Below, piece by piece: positions 25,301 to 39,539 of a stretch of DNA of 64,000 bases (position 1 is its first letter; each line of letters opens with the position of its first letter). The position numbers and the translations under genes are program-made. Under the pieces are notes generated by a model. It saw only the letters and a program-made list of their open reading frames with translations, was not told the DNA's origin and ran no database searches. This DNA is from Rhabditoides inermis (lineage: Eukaryota; Nematoda; Chromadorea; Rhabditida; Rhabditidae): assembly GCA_963966185.1 (NCBI GenBank), contig CAWZYM010000155.1, positions 72,501-136,500 of the forward strand, read 5' to 3'.

Positions 25301-27938
25301 TGTGATTTCCTTGTATATGTACTCACTGTGGCACGTTCTCCTTCCGCCGGAGAGTGTTGGTGTACCTCTGTGGCTGCTGCACTGGTTGAGGCTGCGGCTG
25401 AGGACGAGGCAGGGTCTTCGATGGGTGCAGGGGCTAAACGGACCATCTCCCTCTCTCCCCCCTCTCTCCCTCTCTTCCTCTCTCTCTCTCCCTCTCTCTT
25501 ACCTGATGTTTCTCTTGTGGCAACACACTGGCCACATGGTCAGCCACCGATGGGGCGATCGACTCGAGTATGCGAGTACCCAGTGCAAGGGAGTCGTCGG
25601 AGGGAGTGCTGGAATTGTATGAAATGCATGTCAGTCAATTTGTATAAACACTTTACGATTGTTGTACTTGTGCCCAAATTCAACATACAAACTAGTTTCA
25701 TGATTCCGTTTCAGCTGTACCTGTACTATATAAAAAACCGAGTGTTCTTCATAAGTTCAATTTGTAGTTTTAATAGGTTCGTGCGTAAAAAATACACTTG
25801 ACAATTTCCCACCTCGGCTGCTTCCTGGCTCCATTGTATTCCGATGTCGATTCTCCGAAGTCGACTCGCTTTCCTCCGGTTGAAATGACGATGTTGTGCT
25901 GCTCGTCATAAGCCAGTGTTGGCTCCCTGCAGATATATGACTTCAGTGACTGCGATGACGTCATTTTTGTTTTCAAACTCTTTCATATTGTCATTGTTCT
26001 GAAGTGACGTCAATTGCGTGAGATCTTTCAACTGACTTGCTCTTGTCTCAAATTTTCTTTTTGACGAACACCTGTTCTTGTCACAAATCTCTCAACATTC
26101 AACCAATCCATGGCTGCGATTTTTTTTGTTCTAGAGTTTGATACGAGCAACAACCTAACAAAGTGACGTCACGTTTAGAAATCAGTAATTCACATGTCAT
26201 CAATCTGGCTTTAGACAATCAGCTGATCCACTGCACGCCAAGACGCCACAGCAGGGGCTATGTTTTGTGTAAAGCGGGGGAATCGACCAGACAGAGACGA
26301 GAGAGTGTGCGATTGCGAGAGCGCCAGAGAAACATGTGCAGCCGATAACAAAACGCGAAAAAGCTGGCCGCAGCGAAGTGACGAATCGATGCGAACTTTG
26401 TTGACCGTGATAATTTATGATAACTGATATGACACGTATGCGTGCGCCAGTGTCTGGCTCGAAGGGACACTTCAAACGAAAACTGCCACTCACTTCTCCT
26501 CGGGCTCGTATGTGGAGAGATCCTTGGATGCCCTCTGTATGGGAGAATGCACAGTGTCAACTGACGATCGAAGACCGGGACTCTGAAATGAAAACGGTAA
26601 GATAGTAAATCTAAACATTTGAAAAGATCATCTGAAAGAATGCTTTTGCCTTTTAGCACACTCACTTCACACTGAACAATTGAACTGATAGATGTTGTTG
26701 TTAGAGCACAAACGACACCACATGACCACATCCACTCACTTTTCAAACAAACACAAACACACGCTACCGTACCCCGAACACGAGACTGCGCTCCCTTGGC
26801 TCCATACTCGTGATCCTCCGCGTCAACTGCTGCATCTGGCGGGCTATCTGGCTGCTTCTTCTCCGCGCCTTGGGAACGGGTCCGAACAGTGGGAGAGGGG
26901 GGTCCGGCAGCCAGAGCGGGGTGGGATGGACGTCGCGCGGACTGCGCTCAGTCGAGCGACGCTCCCTTGCCCGCTGCTCCATCATAGCCTCCATCCGTTC
27001 CTTCCTCTCCTCGGCTGTGCGTGGGCGGGGAGTGGAGCCATATGAGGGAGCGAAGTGGGATGCCTGCTCCCTCTTGAGGAACACGGCATAGCAGCCCTCG
27101 TAGGGTCGGTCGCGCGGTCGAAGCGGCACCTCCACCATGTCTACTGATCAGTGGATGAGAGAGAGAGGGCTGTTGTGCGGCGTCTCTCTCCCACTCACTC
27201 TCCCCCCCCCCCTTCTCTCACTCTCTCCTCCCACAAATCACACCTGGTCTCTCTCCCTCCACTCCCTCCCCTTGCCCCATTGCCTGAGGGTAATCGGATG
27301 TCGGTGGTTGAGCCCTGAGGCGTATACTGCTCGGAAGCATTAGATTGTTAGTATGTAAGCGATATGGGGGACGGGAATAGGACGCTCGCTGAGTGTTCGC
27401 TGCGGTATGATTGCTTGTTGTCGCTCAGAATAAAGGTGGTTACTGGTTACCGTAGAGTGAAGGGTACATACATAGTTGGGGGCAGCATAATTTGTTCTTG
27501 ACCGGCAGTCCCTACGTATTCATCCGGCATGAACAACAGTAGTACCCCAGTACTATCAGTAGTTGAACAAACAAATGAATACACATCAACATCAGTCAAA
27601 TCAAAAGAGGTCGTAAAACAGTAGTGCTTGATAGAGTCGAAGTAGGATTCACCAGCAGCAACAAATGTACCCACATAAAATGATTGAGTACTCACCCTCT
27701 TCTCCTTATCGAACACCTTTCGCATGACGGCATCTATGAACCGAGTCCAGCTCCTCTCTCTCCTCGTTCGAAGCCTCGCCACATCCGTGATATTGGCGGG
27801 AAGGAAGACACTCTCCCGATTCTTGCCCTTCCTCCCCTTCCGACCACGCAGCATGCACCCGCATCCCACCGCGTCCGGCGGCGGCAGGGCGGGGTCTAGG
27901 TGGGCGGGGCCACGACGCAACTCCACTGCGCCGACCAT
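22107..27938 (-). CDS. PPP2R3: protein phosphatase 2A regulatory subunit B'' (PR72/PR130 family)
   Basis: Nineteen exons join in phase to 2,268 nt (755 aa): 27696-27938, 27244-27283, 26773-27143, 26494-26582, 25813-25926, 25503-25608, 25327-25433, 25121-25211, 24941-25027, 24712-24791, 24422-24566, 24149-24274, 23984-24101, 23035-23167, 22840-22921, 22722-22784, 22506-22582, 22353-22460 and 22107-22194. The core is plainly PPP2R3-like: FHFPFGKPQ entry strand, [24 protein letters not shown], then [18 protein letters not shown]. Two EF-hand loops follow: [12 protein letters not shown], and [12 protein letters not shown], which has all canonical ligands. It closes [15 protein letters not shown] and an acidic tail. 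B'' subunits bind the PP2A A/C core in a Ca2+-dependent way and direct substrate choice. The roughly 300-residue N-terminus is variable. The ATG is 2 nt after CTCTGCAG, a likely trans-splice acceptor. Confidence 0.93.
22214..22340. repeat. (GA)n microsatellite pair
   Basis: Two GA arrays separated by a G-run lie in the last intron of the PP2A B'' gene. The transcript strand is CT-rich, so they may act as, or grow from, the polypyrimidine tract. Confidence 0.95.
23195..23945. mobile_element. 750-bp TIR element in a PP2A intron
   Basis: Ends TAGTGGGTTCCCCGTT and AACGGGGGACCCACTA are inverted and flanked by TA. It fills the intron between the exons that carry the first EF-hand and the next segment. 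The interior is non-coding and AT-rich. A related end (TATAGTGGGCTCGC) occurs at 61003. Confidence 0.75.
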
Positions 27939-28669
27939 AGCTGCAGAGGAGAAGAGGAGTACACTGTGCGCGCGGATTCCAGAGCCGGCAAATCGCGAGC
28001 GAACGTGAAATATTGCTAATGGGAAGACGTGAAAAAAGCGAGAAGAGGAAGAGAGTGAATACTTTGAAGTGAAAGAACGTCTAAACAATGAGTACATTGT
28101 TCGGAGTGGGAATATGGAAAGGTTGTGGGAATACGGAAAACGAAGCCAGTACACGAAGATATAAAAAGAATGTAGAAACGCAATCAGTAATTCTGTCTTC
28201 TTTACTTCTATGTTTTAAAATATGGCGAAAATGCGATATACTGGAATGATTCTAGCAGACGAAATGTACATAGTAGAAGATTATTCCAATATGGACATTG
28301 TTTTTGTGTCAATTGTGGCTGAGTGAGGAATCAAGGACCACCCACAAAGTGTTCAGGAATAAACAATCATGGTGTATGATGCATTCTTCCAACGGTAACA
28401 CCACAAACCCATAGTCTAAACACACAATGCTGTTTTTCGAGCTTTTGTGTCAAGAATGTGATTCAACATTCAACTTCTGCACAAAAAGAAAGTGGTATTT
28501 GCGAAAATTCGATTAGCGCGAGCAAATGATTCATGGATTTTTGGTGAGAGAAAGCGAGGGGCGCATAGCTTTTCTCTTTTCGCTCAGAATGGTTTCTTTA
28601 GAAAAGAGGAGATAAATGAATGGAAGGAACACATGTTTCCAATTGGTATACGGACGAGAGGGAGGCAGG

Positions 28670-28718
<49 letters not shown>

Positions 28719-29815
28719 GTGCCTGATGAGCGAATCTTGGGGCACAATGGATGGGCACGAGAGGGGAAGATGGTCTAGACTGGTAAGCCACAAACAATGT
28801 TATCTCGTAAGCACCTCGTCGCTATTTACCTAAACATGTACCACTGATAGTGATTGTGAAGAGGAGAGAACTAGTGGTATTTGCCAAATGCCTATCACTT
28901 TCGAAAAGACTTCGCACATGGAATGGGATTATCTCAAATGTTGCGTAACCGCCAGAGAAATGCTGATAATCATGGGCTTATATCCTATAATATCCGAGCA
29001 AAAGCAAGACACCTTTGCAGAAAAAGAGACGTCGCATTCGGCGCAAACCAGTGAACGCGTTGTGAAATAGATAAATGCCAGCTGATAAGGGACTGAATCG
29101 CGAATCAGTAGAATTATCAGTTCTGAATGAGCATAGAACATGTCGCCAAGCATGCAAATAGGAAATAAGAATCGAGCCCCGAATTTACGAGATTTTAGAC
29201 GATTGCCGGAAGAATTTCCGTATGTGAAGAGGCGACAACCGCCGCAATGAAAAAAATGGAGCGCGCAAAACTTGTTTGTTCATAAGCCACTGTGGGGCTG
29301 GCGACAAAACAACACACGTCATTCGGAGGAGGGACCACTTCCGGTGGGTTTGTACGATATGCAAATGTGAGCGTGGGAATATTCACCGATTCAGACAGCG
29401 GGGCACAAAACGTCATTTTGAAGTGTAGTGGCGAAAGAAAGAAAGAGTGTAGTGTAGTTCGTGTAAACACGAAATCCACTCGATGCTTGGGTCAATCGGG
29501 CGAGTGGAGTGAGGGAAGACGAGAAAAGACACGTAACTCCATTTCCAGTGAGAAAGAGCCGAAAGAGAGAAGAACCCGGATTTCAGCCAAAAGAGCCTTC
29601 AGACATGAGGACTTTTTGAATAAATTGCGCGGGAGTGAAATCATTGCGGAACCACGAAGACTCATTCCGGAAGCGGAAAAACGGACGCTGAGTATTTTAT
29701 AGAGGTGGCAAACTGAGGTAAACGGAGAGCAATGGGCACGCAATGCGCGGGATGAACTAGTGTACTCTGGCCCCGAATCCACATTTGATACACTGTTTGA
29801 CTAACGCGAGAGAGA

Positions 29816-29872
<57 letters not shown>

Positions 29873-31172
29873 ATAAGAGGGACAACTCGGGTTCTCTCCC
29901 TCTTCCGAACGCCCAGAGATACACGGACACTCGACACTCGGATCCATAGTGTTCAGTAGTGCCGAGTCCAAACACTCGCCTGGACTGCACGAGAAAACAC
30001 TCAACTGACCATCAGCGGCCACAGTGGAGCCCTAATGCGGAAGAGGGCCGAGAATTGCGTGTCTATGGGACTATGGACCAGGCTGGTAATAGCTTGAAGA
30101 ACACAACGATCAAAAGAATGGGTGAAAGCGAAGGGAAATACAGCTTCCTGAAACAATTCGCACATGGGCGAATGCTGCAGGAGGGGGAGAAAACAAGAAA
30201 CATGTGTAAACACACATATGCACGGCATAAGCAGAATTAGGGGGCGAGAGAGTGGCGAGACAGCGTGCATTTGAAGAGGGCGCGGGATGGAGAGTGGAAC
30301 TGGAATGCGAGGAGAGCTCCGGGCACCACTCAATGAGCCGCGCAGAGAAAGTGGAAAGAGCGGGGAGAAGAGAGAGGCGCAGACAACTACTCGAGACCTG
30401 GAGACTATCGATTGTATCGATTGATTAGCGAATACTGACACCCGGCTGGATTAACACCGTGGCAATACCGGTTTATAGTGTTCCGTGGTGCAGCAATGGG
30501 CGTGGCAGTGGTGAGATTTACAGGAAGACGGTTGGAACAACACTGGCTTGCCGCAGCGACCGAGCATTTTCACAATGGAATTAGGCTGCCTCGCAGTGGT
30601 GAGGGGAAGAAAGGGTGGCTTCCGGATATTCGAGACACAAAACAACACTTGCACAAACAACGCGCCCGTCCGCATTACTATGTGGCTTTTTGCAGGCAGA
30701 GATTGTCAGACAGGTGGGGGGTATAAGCTACACCCCCGATAAGGACACAGGTATTGCGTCAGCTATATATGGTTACCACCCGCGAAGCGCTAATCAGGTG
30801 AAATGCGAGGGCCCGCCCACGGAGGTTTGAGCAAATAATAATGAGTGGAAAGAGGAGAGAGTAAAGGGGGAAAGGGGAAAGCGTAGCCTGCGTTCTTTCG
30901 TTCAAGTGTGCCGAGAAAGAACCGAATTGTGTCACATGACAGTTCGGATATAAGAGAAGAGGGAGAGAGAGAGAGAGAGAGAGAGAGATGCTTGAAAATA
31001 ACAGTGTATAAAGTTGCAATGTGATGGGATGGAGGAGGGGGCTAACAGCAAGGAACATACACCAGGAATGCATTAATGTTCAGATCGTGTAAGCTAAGAC
31101 ATCAAAGGTTTAGCAGCAAAAGTACACAAGTCGGGATTGCAGAGAACTGTTACAGAGAGAGGGTGTGTGTGT

Positions 31173-31225
<53 letters not shown>

Positions 31226-31649
31226 AGATAGAGAGAGGCAGGAATCATGTGAAGCTCGCGTGCGCGGTTGTGGCATGGAAAATTCATGGAACGAGCGGCT
31301 GAAAAGCGGCAGACTGACTATGTGCCACAACACATGATACATGGACAATATCACGGGAAGAGACCGAGACGCGGACAACACATTGTTATGAAAGGGCAAT
31401 GGAGTGTGGGAAGGGAAGAAGGAGTGAGTCACTCGACTGCCGGTCAATGCAGCGACAACGCACTTCAAATGGCCCCGCTATCACTCCATTCCAGAATATT
31501 ACGGCAAGCAAAAAAAGGAGCGATAATATATCAGGAGATGAGGGGCGCAGTCGACGCGTTTTTGAAAACAAAATGTGGGGTGGGGAGCGGCGGGGAAAAA
31601 CGGAAAGGGATGGTAGGGGCAATGATGATGGGAATTGATAGGACACACA

Positions 31650-31689
<40 letters not shown>

Positions 31690-32547
31690 GGAAGGCGACA
31701 CAAATGTTCCAATCTGTGGTCGCCCACCGCGCACAGTGCTCATTAGCTATGCAGGAATAAGCCAAACGCGAAACTTGAGACTCAAGGGGACAGTGAGCGA
31801 ATCCTCACAAGTAGAAGACGCTGAAGGACACTCGAATCATGCAGTCTGCACTTTCTGGACTTCCAAAAAGCTGTGTGAGGGAGGAGGAAGGGTAAATGGA
31901 ACAACCTCTCTTCCTCTCTCTTTCCCGCTCTCTTAACACGATAGTCGTAGAAAGAGATGGAGAGGGAGAGTAGGAGAAAAGAGAGAGGCGAGAGAAGATA
32001 CAGTGTGACGTAGGAAGCGTGGTCAATTGCATTTTGCATTGCATTGCATTGCAGTGGGATAGGAGCGCCGGTGGAAAGAAGAAAGAAAGCGAAACCCCAC
32101 AATTGAGCGCATTCATCACCACTTAGCAATGCAGGCTTGGGTGAGAAAATAAGGAATTGGAAGAATCGCGGGCTGGGAACGCTGATGGTAAATAGTTATG
32201 GGGCGGAATCGTATACAACAGGGGAGGGGAAGTGAGAGCGGAGAGAAAGCAAACATGACTGTAGCGAGACGTGACTCACATCTTCCACAGCTGTCGCATA
32301 TAGATAGATAACTGCACACTAAAACGGTTCACAGCGGTCGTATGTCAAAAACGTGCCCCGTTGCGCACACTTCGATTTGGAGGAAGGAGAGAGAGAAAGA
32401 GAGAGAGAGGGGGGGGGGGGAGATAGAGGGGTGAGTGTTTCTTGCAAGACAGGTGTGAGCCACAGCGGCTCTACTTTTTGTGCGCGTTTTGCAGTATACG
32501 TTTGACGACTGGCGGTTCATACACACTCCAATTGCCTACACTTCACG

Positions 32548-32582
<35 letters not shown>

Positions 32583-32897
32583 ACCCTCTCTCTCTCCCTC
32601 TCCCTCTCCCCCCCCCCCCCCTCACTCTCTTTCTTTCTCACTCTCTCCTCGCTCACTGGTGGCCCTGGAAACACCTGGCGTGGTATATTGTTTTGCAGAA
32701 TAGTCTCGTGAACTTTTTCTATCCGAACTCTCTGAACTGAATACATGATTGTAGTAGATCATTAGAACAGTAGATCAACATATTTCCCGCCCAAGACCAT
32801 GCTATTTCTAGACAACGAACACAGCTTGTCGGTACAGATTAGGGTTAGAGAGGCTGGCACGCACAAAACAGAAGAGATTCAGCCTCTACACAACATG
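27939..32897. other. 5 kb stretch without a recognised gene
   Basis: 5' flank of the PP2A gene and 3' flank of the 33 kb gene. From about 28.5 to 32.3 kb the + strand is strongly purine-rich with (GA)n arrays at about 28675-28717, 29818-29868, 31170-31220 and 31654-31686. A (TC)n run lies at 32552-32620. Long ORFs here are GA-repeat artefacts or poorly structured (for example 29292-29702). No exon with splice context was found. The purine bias matches introns of the minus-strand genes, so part may be transcribed. Confidence 0.5.
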
Positions 32898-32903
32898 TTT
32901 ATT
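32898..32903 (-). terminator. poly(A) signal of the 33-41 kb gene
   Basis: AATAAA on the minus strand, 60 nt after the stop codon at 32963. Confidence 0.7.
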
Positions 32904-32962
32904 GGGCACACACACACTCGCGTTAGTACAACACTCTTACGCGAAAATGTAAAAAAGGGAAT

Positions 32963-35900
32963 CTAAAAACAAACCTGATAGTGCTGCACTGTCCGCTCCA
33001 CGAGAGCCGGTTGGCCATTGAGGCGAGAGTACCTGAATATGCAAATGAGGGTGACGTCATGGTCACCCGGAAGACGTACCTGGTGGTAGTGACGGTGGTG
33101 TGTGCATTGGCGCCTCCCCTGTCTACTTCGATGACTGGTTTGGTGCGGAATACGGTGGCTGAGGGGGACATAGCCATCGGAGCAGGCGAAGGAGACTGCA
33201 ACGGCACAGGGTTCTGTACTTGACCATGCTTATACTACTTGTATTTTACATTTTAGAAAAACTATGACGATTCAGTTGAGAGAGACTAGAAAACAACGGT
33301 GATGAAAAATGCAAATGTGATCCGAAAGTTGTTGGTATATTACAATCTACCGGAGTAGTATATAGACAATGATAAAGCCGAAGATAAGTAGTATGAACTA
33401 GACAGTACCCGAGGATCTAGAGGGAATTGAACAATAACAATTTAGCTATTGCCACGTAATGAACTTATTCATTTACTCGTGGTCAGAAGAAAACAACCTG
33501 TTTTACAGAGATCGCAAAAAGCTGCTAATCGCAAATGCTGATGCTCAAGAGTGAAAGATTCATTGGAAGAGGAAGTGGCTGTCAGAGGAAAATGAATATG
33601 TGAGGAGGTGTCTGCATTCCGCAGTTCAGGAAGCGGATCATGTGAGTTCGGAAGAGAGAAATGCCCAGCTGCATGTACTGTCTCACACAGTTCCCGTCGT
33701 CCAAATGACAGCAAATGATCGGATTGTCAACGTGGGAAAAGTGATTACGTCTTTGAATAGGACTGTGAATGAATCTTGTTGACGAGCAAAACACCGTATG
33801 AAACGCTTTCTGCAGAAGAGCGAAATGATCAGTGAGCAGTATTATGTAAGCGTGAATCTGTTCAGAAGGAGCAAGAGTAAGCTTAGGAAATCAGAAGGCC
33901 TAATAAGGAAACGTACCCTCTCCCAGCCGAAGGGGAGGCTGGGTGTGCCTGGACGTCGCTCGAAGTCTGATATGCGAGAGGCTACGCTGCCATGCTGGGG
34001 CACTGGGAAGGCGGCCGTGCGAAGACCGTGCCTGGTCGGAAGAGGAGAGATCTGCAAGGGAGAAGGGGTGAAGAAGCGGGGGAGGGGTTAAATGTAGTAG
34101 ACTCGTCGGTTTTTTTGGCAATATGTGTTTTCCACAGTAGTTTTTTAGTATTGGAAGTGTTGAATTGTTGAATAGCAGATGATGGATCCGTCACAGGAGA
34201 AAGATCAAGTTATCGGAGAGATTAGCAGCGACAGCGACTAATGTGATTACGGAATACTAACTACTAAGTTTAGTTCGGATTAGGATGCGGATTAGGAGAG
34301 GGAGGATGTAAAGAACAGAATTCAAAAGTCGGAAAGGAGACGTGTCTAGTCTGGCTAGCGGATCAATGCACACACTACCAGTACAATGCTTTGGGATGTG
34401 CACAATCGGATGCCCTGAGGCAATCAATCACTTCGGCTGGTGGGATGCGGCTGTTTCATGTTTTCTGCTGCCTACGCGCGCGTTTCCGACACGTTGACAA
34501 GTACAGACGCGTATCCGGTGACAGGGAGAAGAAAACGAGGACTAGACAGTTGTGCAAACCATTCAATGAAAAAAACGAAAGTTCTATGCTCTACTGACCC
34601 CTGCCTGGTATAGCTGCTCCTTGATGTTGTGCTTGGGTGGAGGGTGGGGCAGGCCCGTGGGCACGTTGTACGCCGAGCCCTCCGAGTCTGGAGACGTCGA
34701 GCGCAGAGAAGGGGCACTAGATTGAAATGGTACAGTGAGTAGTATGTCAGGAGAATGATATGCGCGTACCCCATGGACGCGAAGTGTGGCGGTGGCGACA
34801 GCGGGTTCTCTTCAGTGGGGAACCGCAGCAGGCCGGCCCGCCTCGGCTGGAAGCCATTCCTCTTCCCCCCAATCTCATCCACTGCCGTGTCCAGAGCAGC
34901 AAAGTCGGGCTGGTTGCGAGACTGCGCGTCTTTCAGGTATTGCGCTCTGTAAACAAGTTGTTTACTGTTTATTCATAAACAAACAAACACCCAACCTTCT
35001 CGCGGCGACAGCTTCCCCGCTGCCTCTCCGCACAGGTGTCTGGGGGGCGCCGGTGGGGGTCATTCTGCCATTGACAGATGTCCCCATCCGGTCCCTGTCC
35101 CTATCCGGAGTGTCTTCGTGCAGCATCTGCAGACGCTCCGCGGCAGTCAGAATTCTGAAGTGATGATGTGACGTTGACTAACTTAGAATTTCGTGATCAA
35201 TCGATAATCAATACGTACCGTTGCGGGGGCGGACTGGCGGCCCTCTGTCGAAGGAGACTGCCCTCCCAGAATGATCCCAGACCGGGCGGCGCCTCGCTCG
35301 CCCGTCGCTCCATTGAGTGGAACATCGAAGTGACATCGCCGTTCGACGAAGACTGTGATAAGGAAATAAGAAAAGTTGGGTTACCTGGCATTGCTCCACT
35401 ACATTAGTACGAAAATATGTGCTGTATGTGAAACGTAAGGATTAAGAAGTTTCATCGAATGTTTCGTTTTGCTGGTAAAAGGATAGGATGCATGGCTTAC
35501 CTTTGAGAGTGGTCGTCTGGGCAGTGTCTGCGAGTATGTGGGAGAGGTGGGTGACGTCAGCGGAGACGGCTCGCGGAACCGGTTCTGCATCTGAAATGGT
35601 CAGTACATTTATCAAATGCTCACTAACGAAGCTTACTGAATTAATAGCATGCTCACACTTTTCCGTTTTACAAACACCGTGAAACGTATCGGGGCAACAG
35701 GAAACGTACCTGGGCGAACGAGGAGCGCCACTCCTTGGTCGATCTGTTCATGTCGTCTTCGTCTTCGAAGAAAGTGTCGAGGACGGAAGTATCAATGGAC
35801 GAAGGCTCGTACACACTGCGCTCCAACGGGCTCTGAACAGCCCACTCTATCCAATCACACATTGCATTTCCGCGGGTATTTGAGATTCAGCGGCGGAACA

Positions 35901-36834
35901 CGAAAAAACGGACATGCATGCTCGCTCCATTTCCTTGTTTCTAGGTACTGGACCGACCTGGTATCCTCCAAATCGGGGGCTGTCCGTCTGTCTTCTGTGG
36001 TGCAGCTCGTGTCGATAGAAGCTCTCTGGTTCGGGCCACTGAAGGGGCGAGGCGCGGTCGTCGAGAGAACGACCCAGAGACTGCTTCGCCGACGGGTACC
36101 TCAACACACAACATCGATCAGAGGACATTGTCACAAACAAGATGAATCAACGCGGGAAAGTGCTGTCTGGTGGCAGAGGGGCATACTACTGCCTCACTCA
36201 CGCACGCAACTCTCTCTCGAACCCTGGGGCGATCGATCGAATCACCCTTCATCCCTCCCCCGCCTCTCTCCTCTCTCTCCTCTCTCTCTATCTCTCTCCC
36301 TCTCTCTCTTTCCCTTCCTCTCTCCTCTCTCTCCCTCTCTCTCTCTCTCTCTCACCTCTGCAGCAGACTGAGCAGAGCGGTGGAACTCTGCGGCGATCGC
36401 TCTCTCAGCTGCCGCCCGAGACGGCTCGTGTGTAACTCGCCGCCCCCACGGGGGTCCTCAGCCGGCGCCTGTGCGTGACCCCCGCGGTGCTGGTCCGGAA
36501 AGGCGGCGTCGTGGTGCTCTTCGTGAAACGACTGGTAGCCCTGGTAGGGCTGTTCGGATACTGTCAGCTGCTGTCTGTAGTATCCTCCGTTGGGGAGGTC
36601 GATTTGTCGAGTCTCCTGGTAGCCTCCTGGTTGACTCTGGTGGTGGAAGGAAGGAAATGCCTGTGGGTTGAATGCGCGGGAGTCTGCGGACTGACTCCTG
36701 TGGGTTGAGGGGAAGGAGGGAGTGGAGTGGGGAGAGGGAGAGGAGGGCGCGTTCGCGTATTGTTCGAAGAAGCGTCGGGTCTCCGATGGGAACTGATAAG
36801 GCACGCGCCGGCCAGCGGGGAAATCCGAAGACAT
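32963..36834 (-). CDS. Pro/Ser/Arg-rich protein, 584 aa (short form)
   Basis: Eleven exons join in phase to 1,755 nt: 36356-36834, 35958-36099, 35710-35844, 35501-35590, 35219-35352, 34996-35154, 34770-34946, 34599-34716, 33917-34051, 33080-33195 and 32963-33032. The protein starts MSSDFPAGRRVPYQFPSE and is rich in P, S, R, Q and G with no clear globular fold. Islands include FYRHELHHRR, TFFEDEDDMNRSTKEWR, GSFWEGSLLR, YNVPTGLPHPPPKHNIKEQL and a final SRLNGQPALVERTVQHY. The last word shares LNGQP with the neighbouring upstream gene. There is no signal peptide or transmembrane segment, which suggests an intracellular scaffold-like or disordered protein. A TTTCAG acceptor at 36870 precedes the 5' UTR. 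The exon phases are strong evidence; the function is unknown. Confidence 0.8.
36356..36834 (-). other. first coding exon of the short form
   Basis: The ATG at 36834 has an in-frame TGA just upstream within the same exon, so this is a true start. The exon is preceded by TTTCAG at 36870-36875 on the minus strand, giving a 35-nt leader that is either trans-spliced or joined to an upstream 5' UTR exon. It ends in phase 2, matching the exon at 35958. Confidence 0.7.
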
Positions 36835-37057
36835 TCAAGCGAGCATCCAAGATCCACACAACAACGCACCTGAAACGCATTTCATACGTTTTTAATGTAC
36901 AGCAATTTCGCGAAGTGTGTAGATATTCAGGCAGAGTTGTTCTATTGATTCACCATCAAAGAGATATTTCTGTCCCATTAGGCTCGCAGGGTGTAAGCGT
37001 TCCCATCGATACCAATTCGCAGTGCGTGAAAAGTTGGCGGTGATTCCAGTCACCTAG

Positions 37058-37061
<4 letters not shown>

Positions 37062-37122
<61 letters not shown>
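37062..37122. repeat. (GA)n microsatellite
   Basis: GA array with one A-interruption in non-coding DNA upstream of the 36.8 kb start. Confidence 0.95.
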
Positions 37123-37127
<5 letters not shown>

Positions 37128-37512
37128 AAAAGGGAGATCTCGAGAGAACGGCTTTATGGCCTTTCAACAGGTGGTGGCTTGAAGCAACACCAATTCATTC
37201 GTTTTCCTCAGAAAAATGAGAAAAAAGAGTGGAAGACGGATAAGAAGGGATGGGATTTATGGTTCACATAGTTTTTTTTTCGAATTGATAGCAAGCGTTC
37301 ACTATACGAGAATGTTTGTGATATGAAAATGAGTGTGTGATCAAAAAACTGGTATAGCAAACACGATAGTGATTCACAGTCATGACTCAATACACTCGAG
37401 TTCATGAAAAAGGGTTCAATCGAGGAAATGCGGATCGGGAAATCAATTTCGCAAAACGCGGACAAGTCACAACAAATCAGTTGTCATCAAAGGTAAACAC
37501 CCGAAAATGGGC

Positions 37513-37554
<42 letters not shown>

Positions 37555-39539
37555 CGGGGCGATAAATTACAATAACGCCGCCACGGACGATTTATGGAAT
37601 TGATCAGGGAAAGAAATAGAACCTTCGAATGAGATCAGAACAGAACACCTTATCGAAAACTATGATGAAAGTGATGTCCAGCCGATGCACAGCGAGAAAA
37701 AGTTATGTACCGACGTTTCGCTTATGTACATATCATCAACATCATCAAGGAAATCATCCTCATACACTCATACTGCAAGAACTTGCGAAAGAGAGATGAA
37801 ACTTATTCGAAATGAAGAAGACATACAAAAAATGTGCGGAACTCGATTAAGCATCGGCGAAAAATAGGCGAGAGAACAGAATGGGTTGGTTGAAAAGCGC
37901 ACGGATGGAAAGAGGGCAGAAAGTGAGAGAGCGGGAGAAATGACCAACCGCCGCATACAATGTTTGTCGATCAGATAGACTTTTCACCCCGCCGGCCAGC
38001 TATGATTAGCATGTGACGTCATCGAGTGGATCAATCGATAAATCGATATAGCGTCGCGGGACGGATCAATGCGGGAGTGCGCGATCGGATCGCCCCTGCG
38101 GGCATCCCGCGCGTTGTAAGCCCGGAGAGCACGTGGTCAGACACACGGCGAGAGAGCGCGCGAGTGGGAGTGGGGCAGACATAGAGGGGGTTCAGAGAAT
38201 GCGTGAGAGGGGAGAGGGGAGAGAAGGGTCAGAGTTACACTTGGAAGGGAGCCATATCGGCTGGCAGGAGGGAAAACAATCGAGTAGAAGTAGAGAGGGT
38301 GGGAACAACGGAATGGGATGGGTTACAGCGAGAATGCGATATGGTCTCGATCTCTCTCTGCTCTCAAAAGTTGTTTCCGTCACCACCATTCCTGAACATT
38401 TATTCACTAATGTCGAAACCTTTTGTTGTACATTATTCCCCCAACCCCGAAAACTATTCACAAATACTTTTCCATCAACTTCATCTCTGATGAGACTCCG
38501 GGTTGATGGAAGGCTCAAGTGGTAAGATGCTAGGAGTCGAAACCACTTGATCCAAATTCGCGTTTTCTTCGTGATTACTCAATTGCGTGTTATTGATGGT
38601 GTATATGCGCGAGAGTGGCAGTAGGTGTTGACTACTGGCAGAGATTCGCAGCCTTCCACCGAAAAACACGACCACTCGAATATTCTATGCACAAGATGCT
38701 CTGCGAGTGACTCGTGGGCGAAAAAGGAGAGTTTGTTTTGCGTTACTACGACACAAGCATCCAAGAAAAGAACGAAACATGCAAAGCTATGCATGTTCTC
38801 AAAATGCGCAACTCTTGCAAATGTGCAAAATGCACACTTTGTACAACAAGTACAACAAGAACCGAGTAAACAGAGTGACAAGGTGAGGCAGGGTGTGTGT
38901 GAGAGTGATCCACCGGAAAAACTCGTTTCCGTTTGCCAGGTATACTCACTCACTCTCCTCTTTGCCTGAGGGCGGGTGGGTGAGGGAAAGGATGGATGAC
39001 ACGGGGTGAACATATTTCCAGCCACCTGAGAGAAACACTGCTGACCGAGAGAAGACACAGGCGCAGTAATATGCTATGTGCGGACTACTTCCATGTTTAT
39101 TACGCAATAAAGGGGTTGAAAGCGGTTTCAGGACACAAAAAGAAGCAGGCACAAAGCTTTCTGAGACAGTAAAACGGCGCAGCAAATTGAGAGCAAAATT
39201 GCGAATAAGAAGTGACAGAAGAGAAAAAAGGGTGGTGGAATCAGAGACATCAACTTCCGAATCAGTGCGCACAACGCGAGAAAAGTACGGGGAACATTCA
39301 CGGTCACGGATTAACTGAAATCAGCACACGACACGAAAAGAAGAGAACAGGAACAATTATGAAAACAATAAATTATGAACACGCAACATAGTGTAATAGT
39401 ATGTAGTAAGAACTGGAATATGTCAGTAGGTTCGAAACTTTTGAGAAACGGACGGACACGTTTCTTTTGCTCGCGGATTTATCCAGGTAGTCTCTTCTCT
39501 CACTCGCCGCTCTTTCTCAATTTACCCAGGTCAATGGGC

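Noticed and set aside
28492..31936. Many ORFs with SLSLSL or RERERE stretches
   Set aside because: They are translations of (GA)n arrays and their flanks, with no splice context or conserved composition.
33917..34051. LPFGWER at an exon end, resembling the start of a WW domain
   Set aside because: The next in-phase exon continues SPSPAPMAMS with no second Trp or YYxDH block, so no WW domain is formed.
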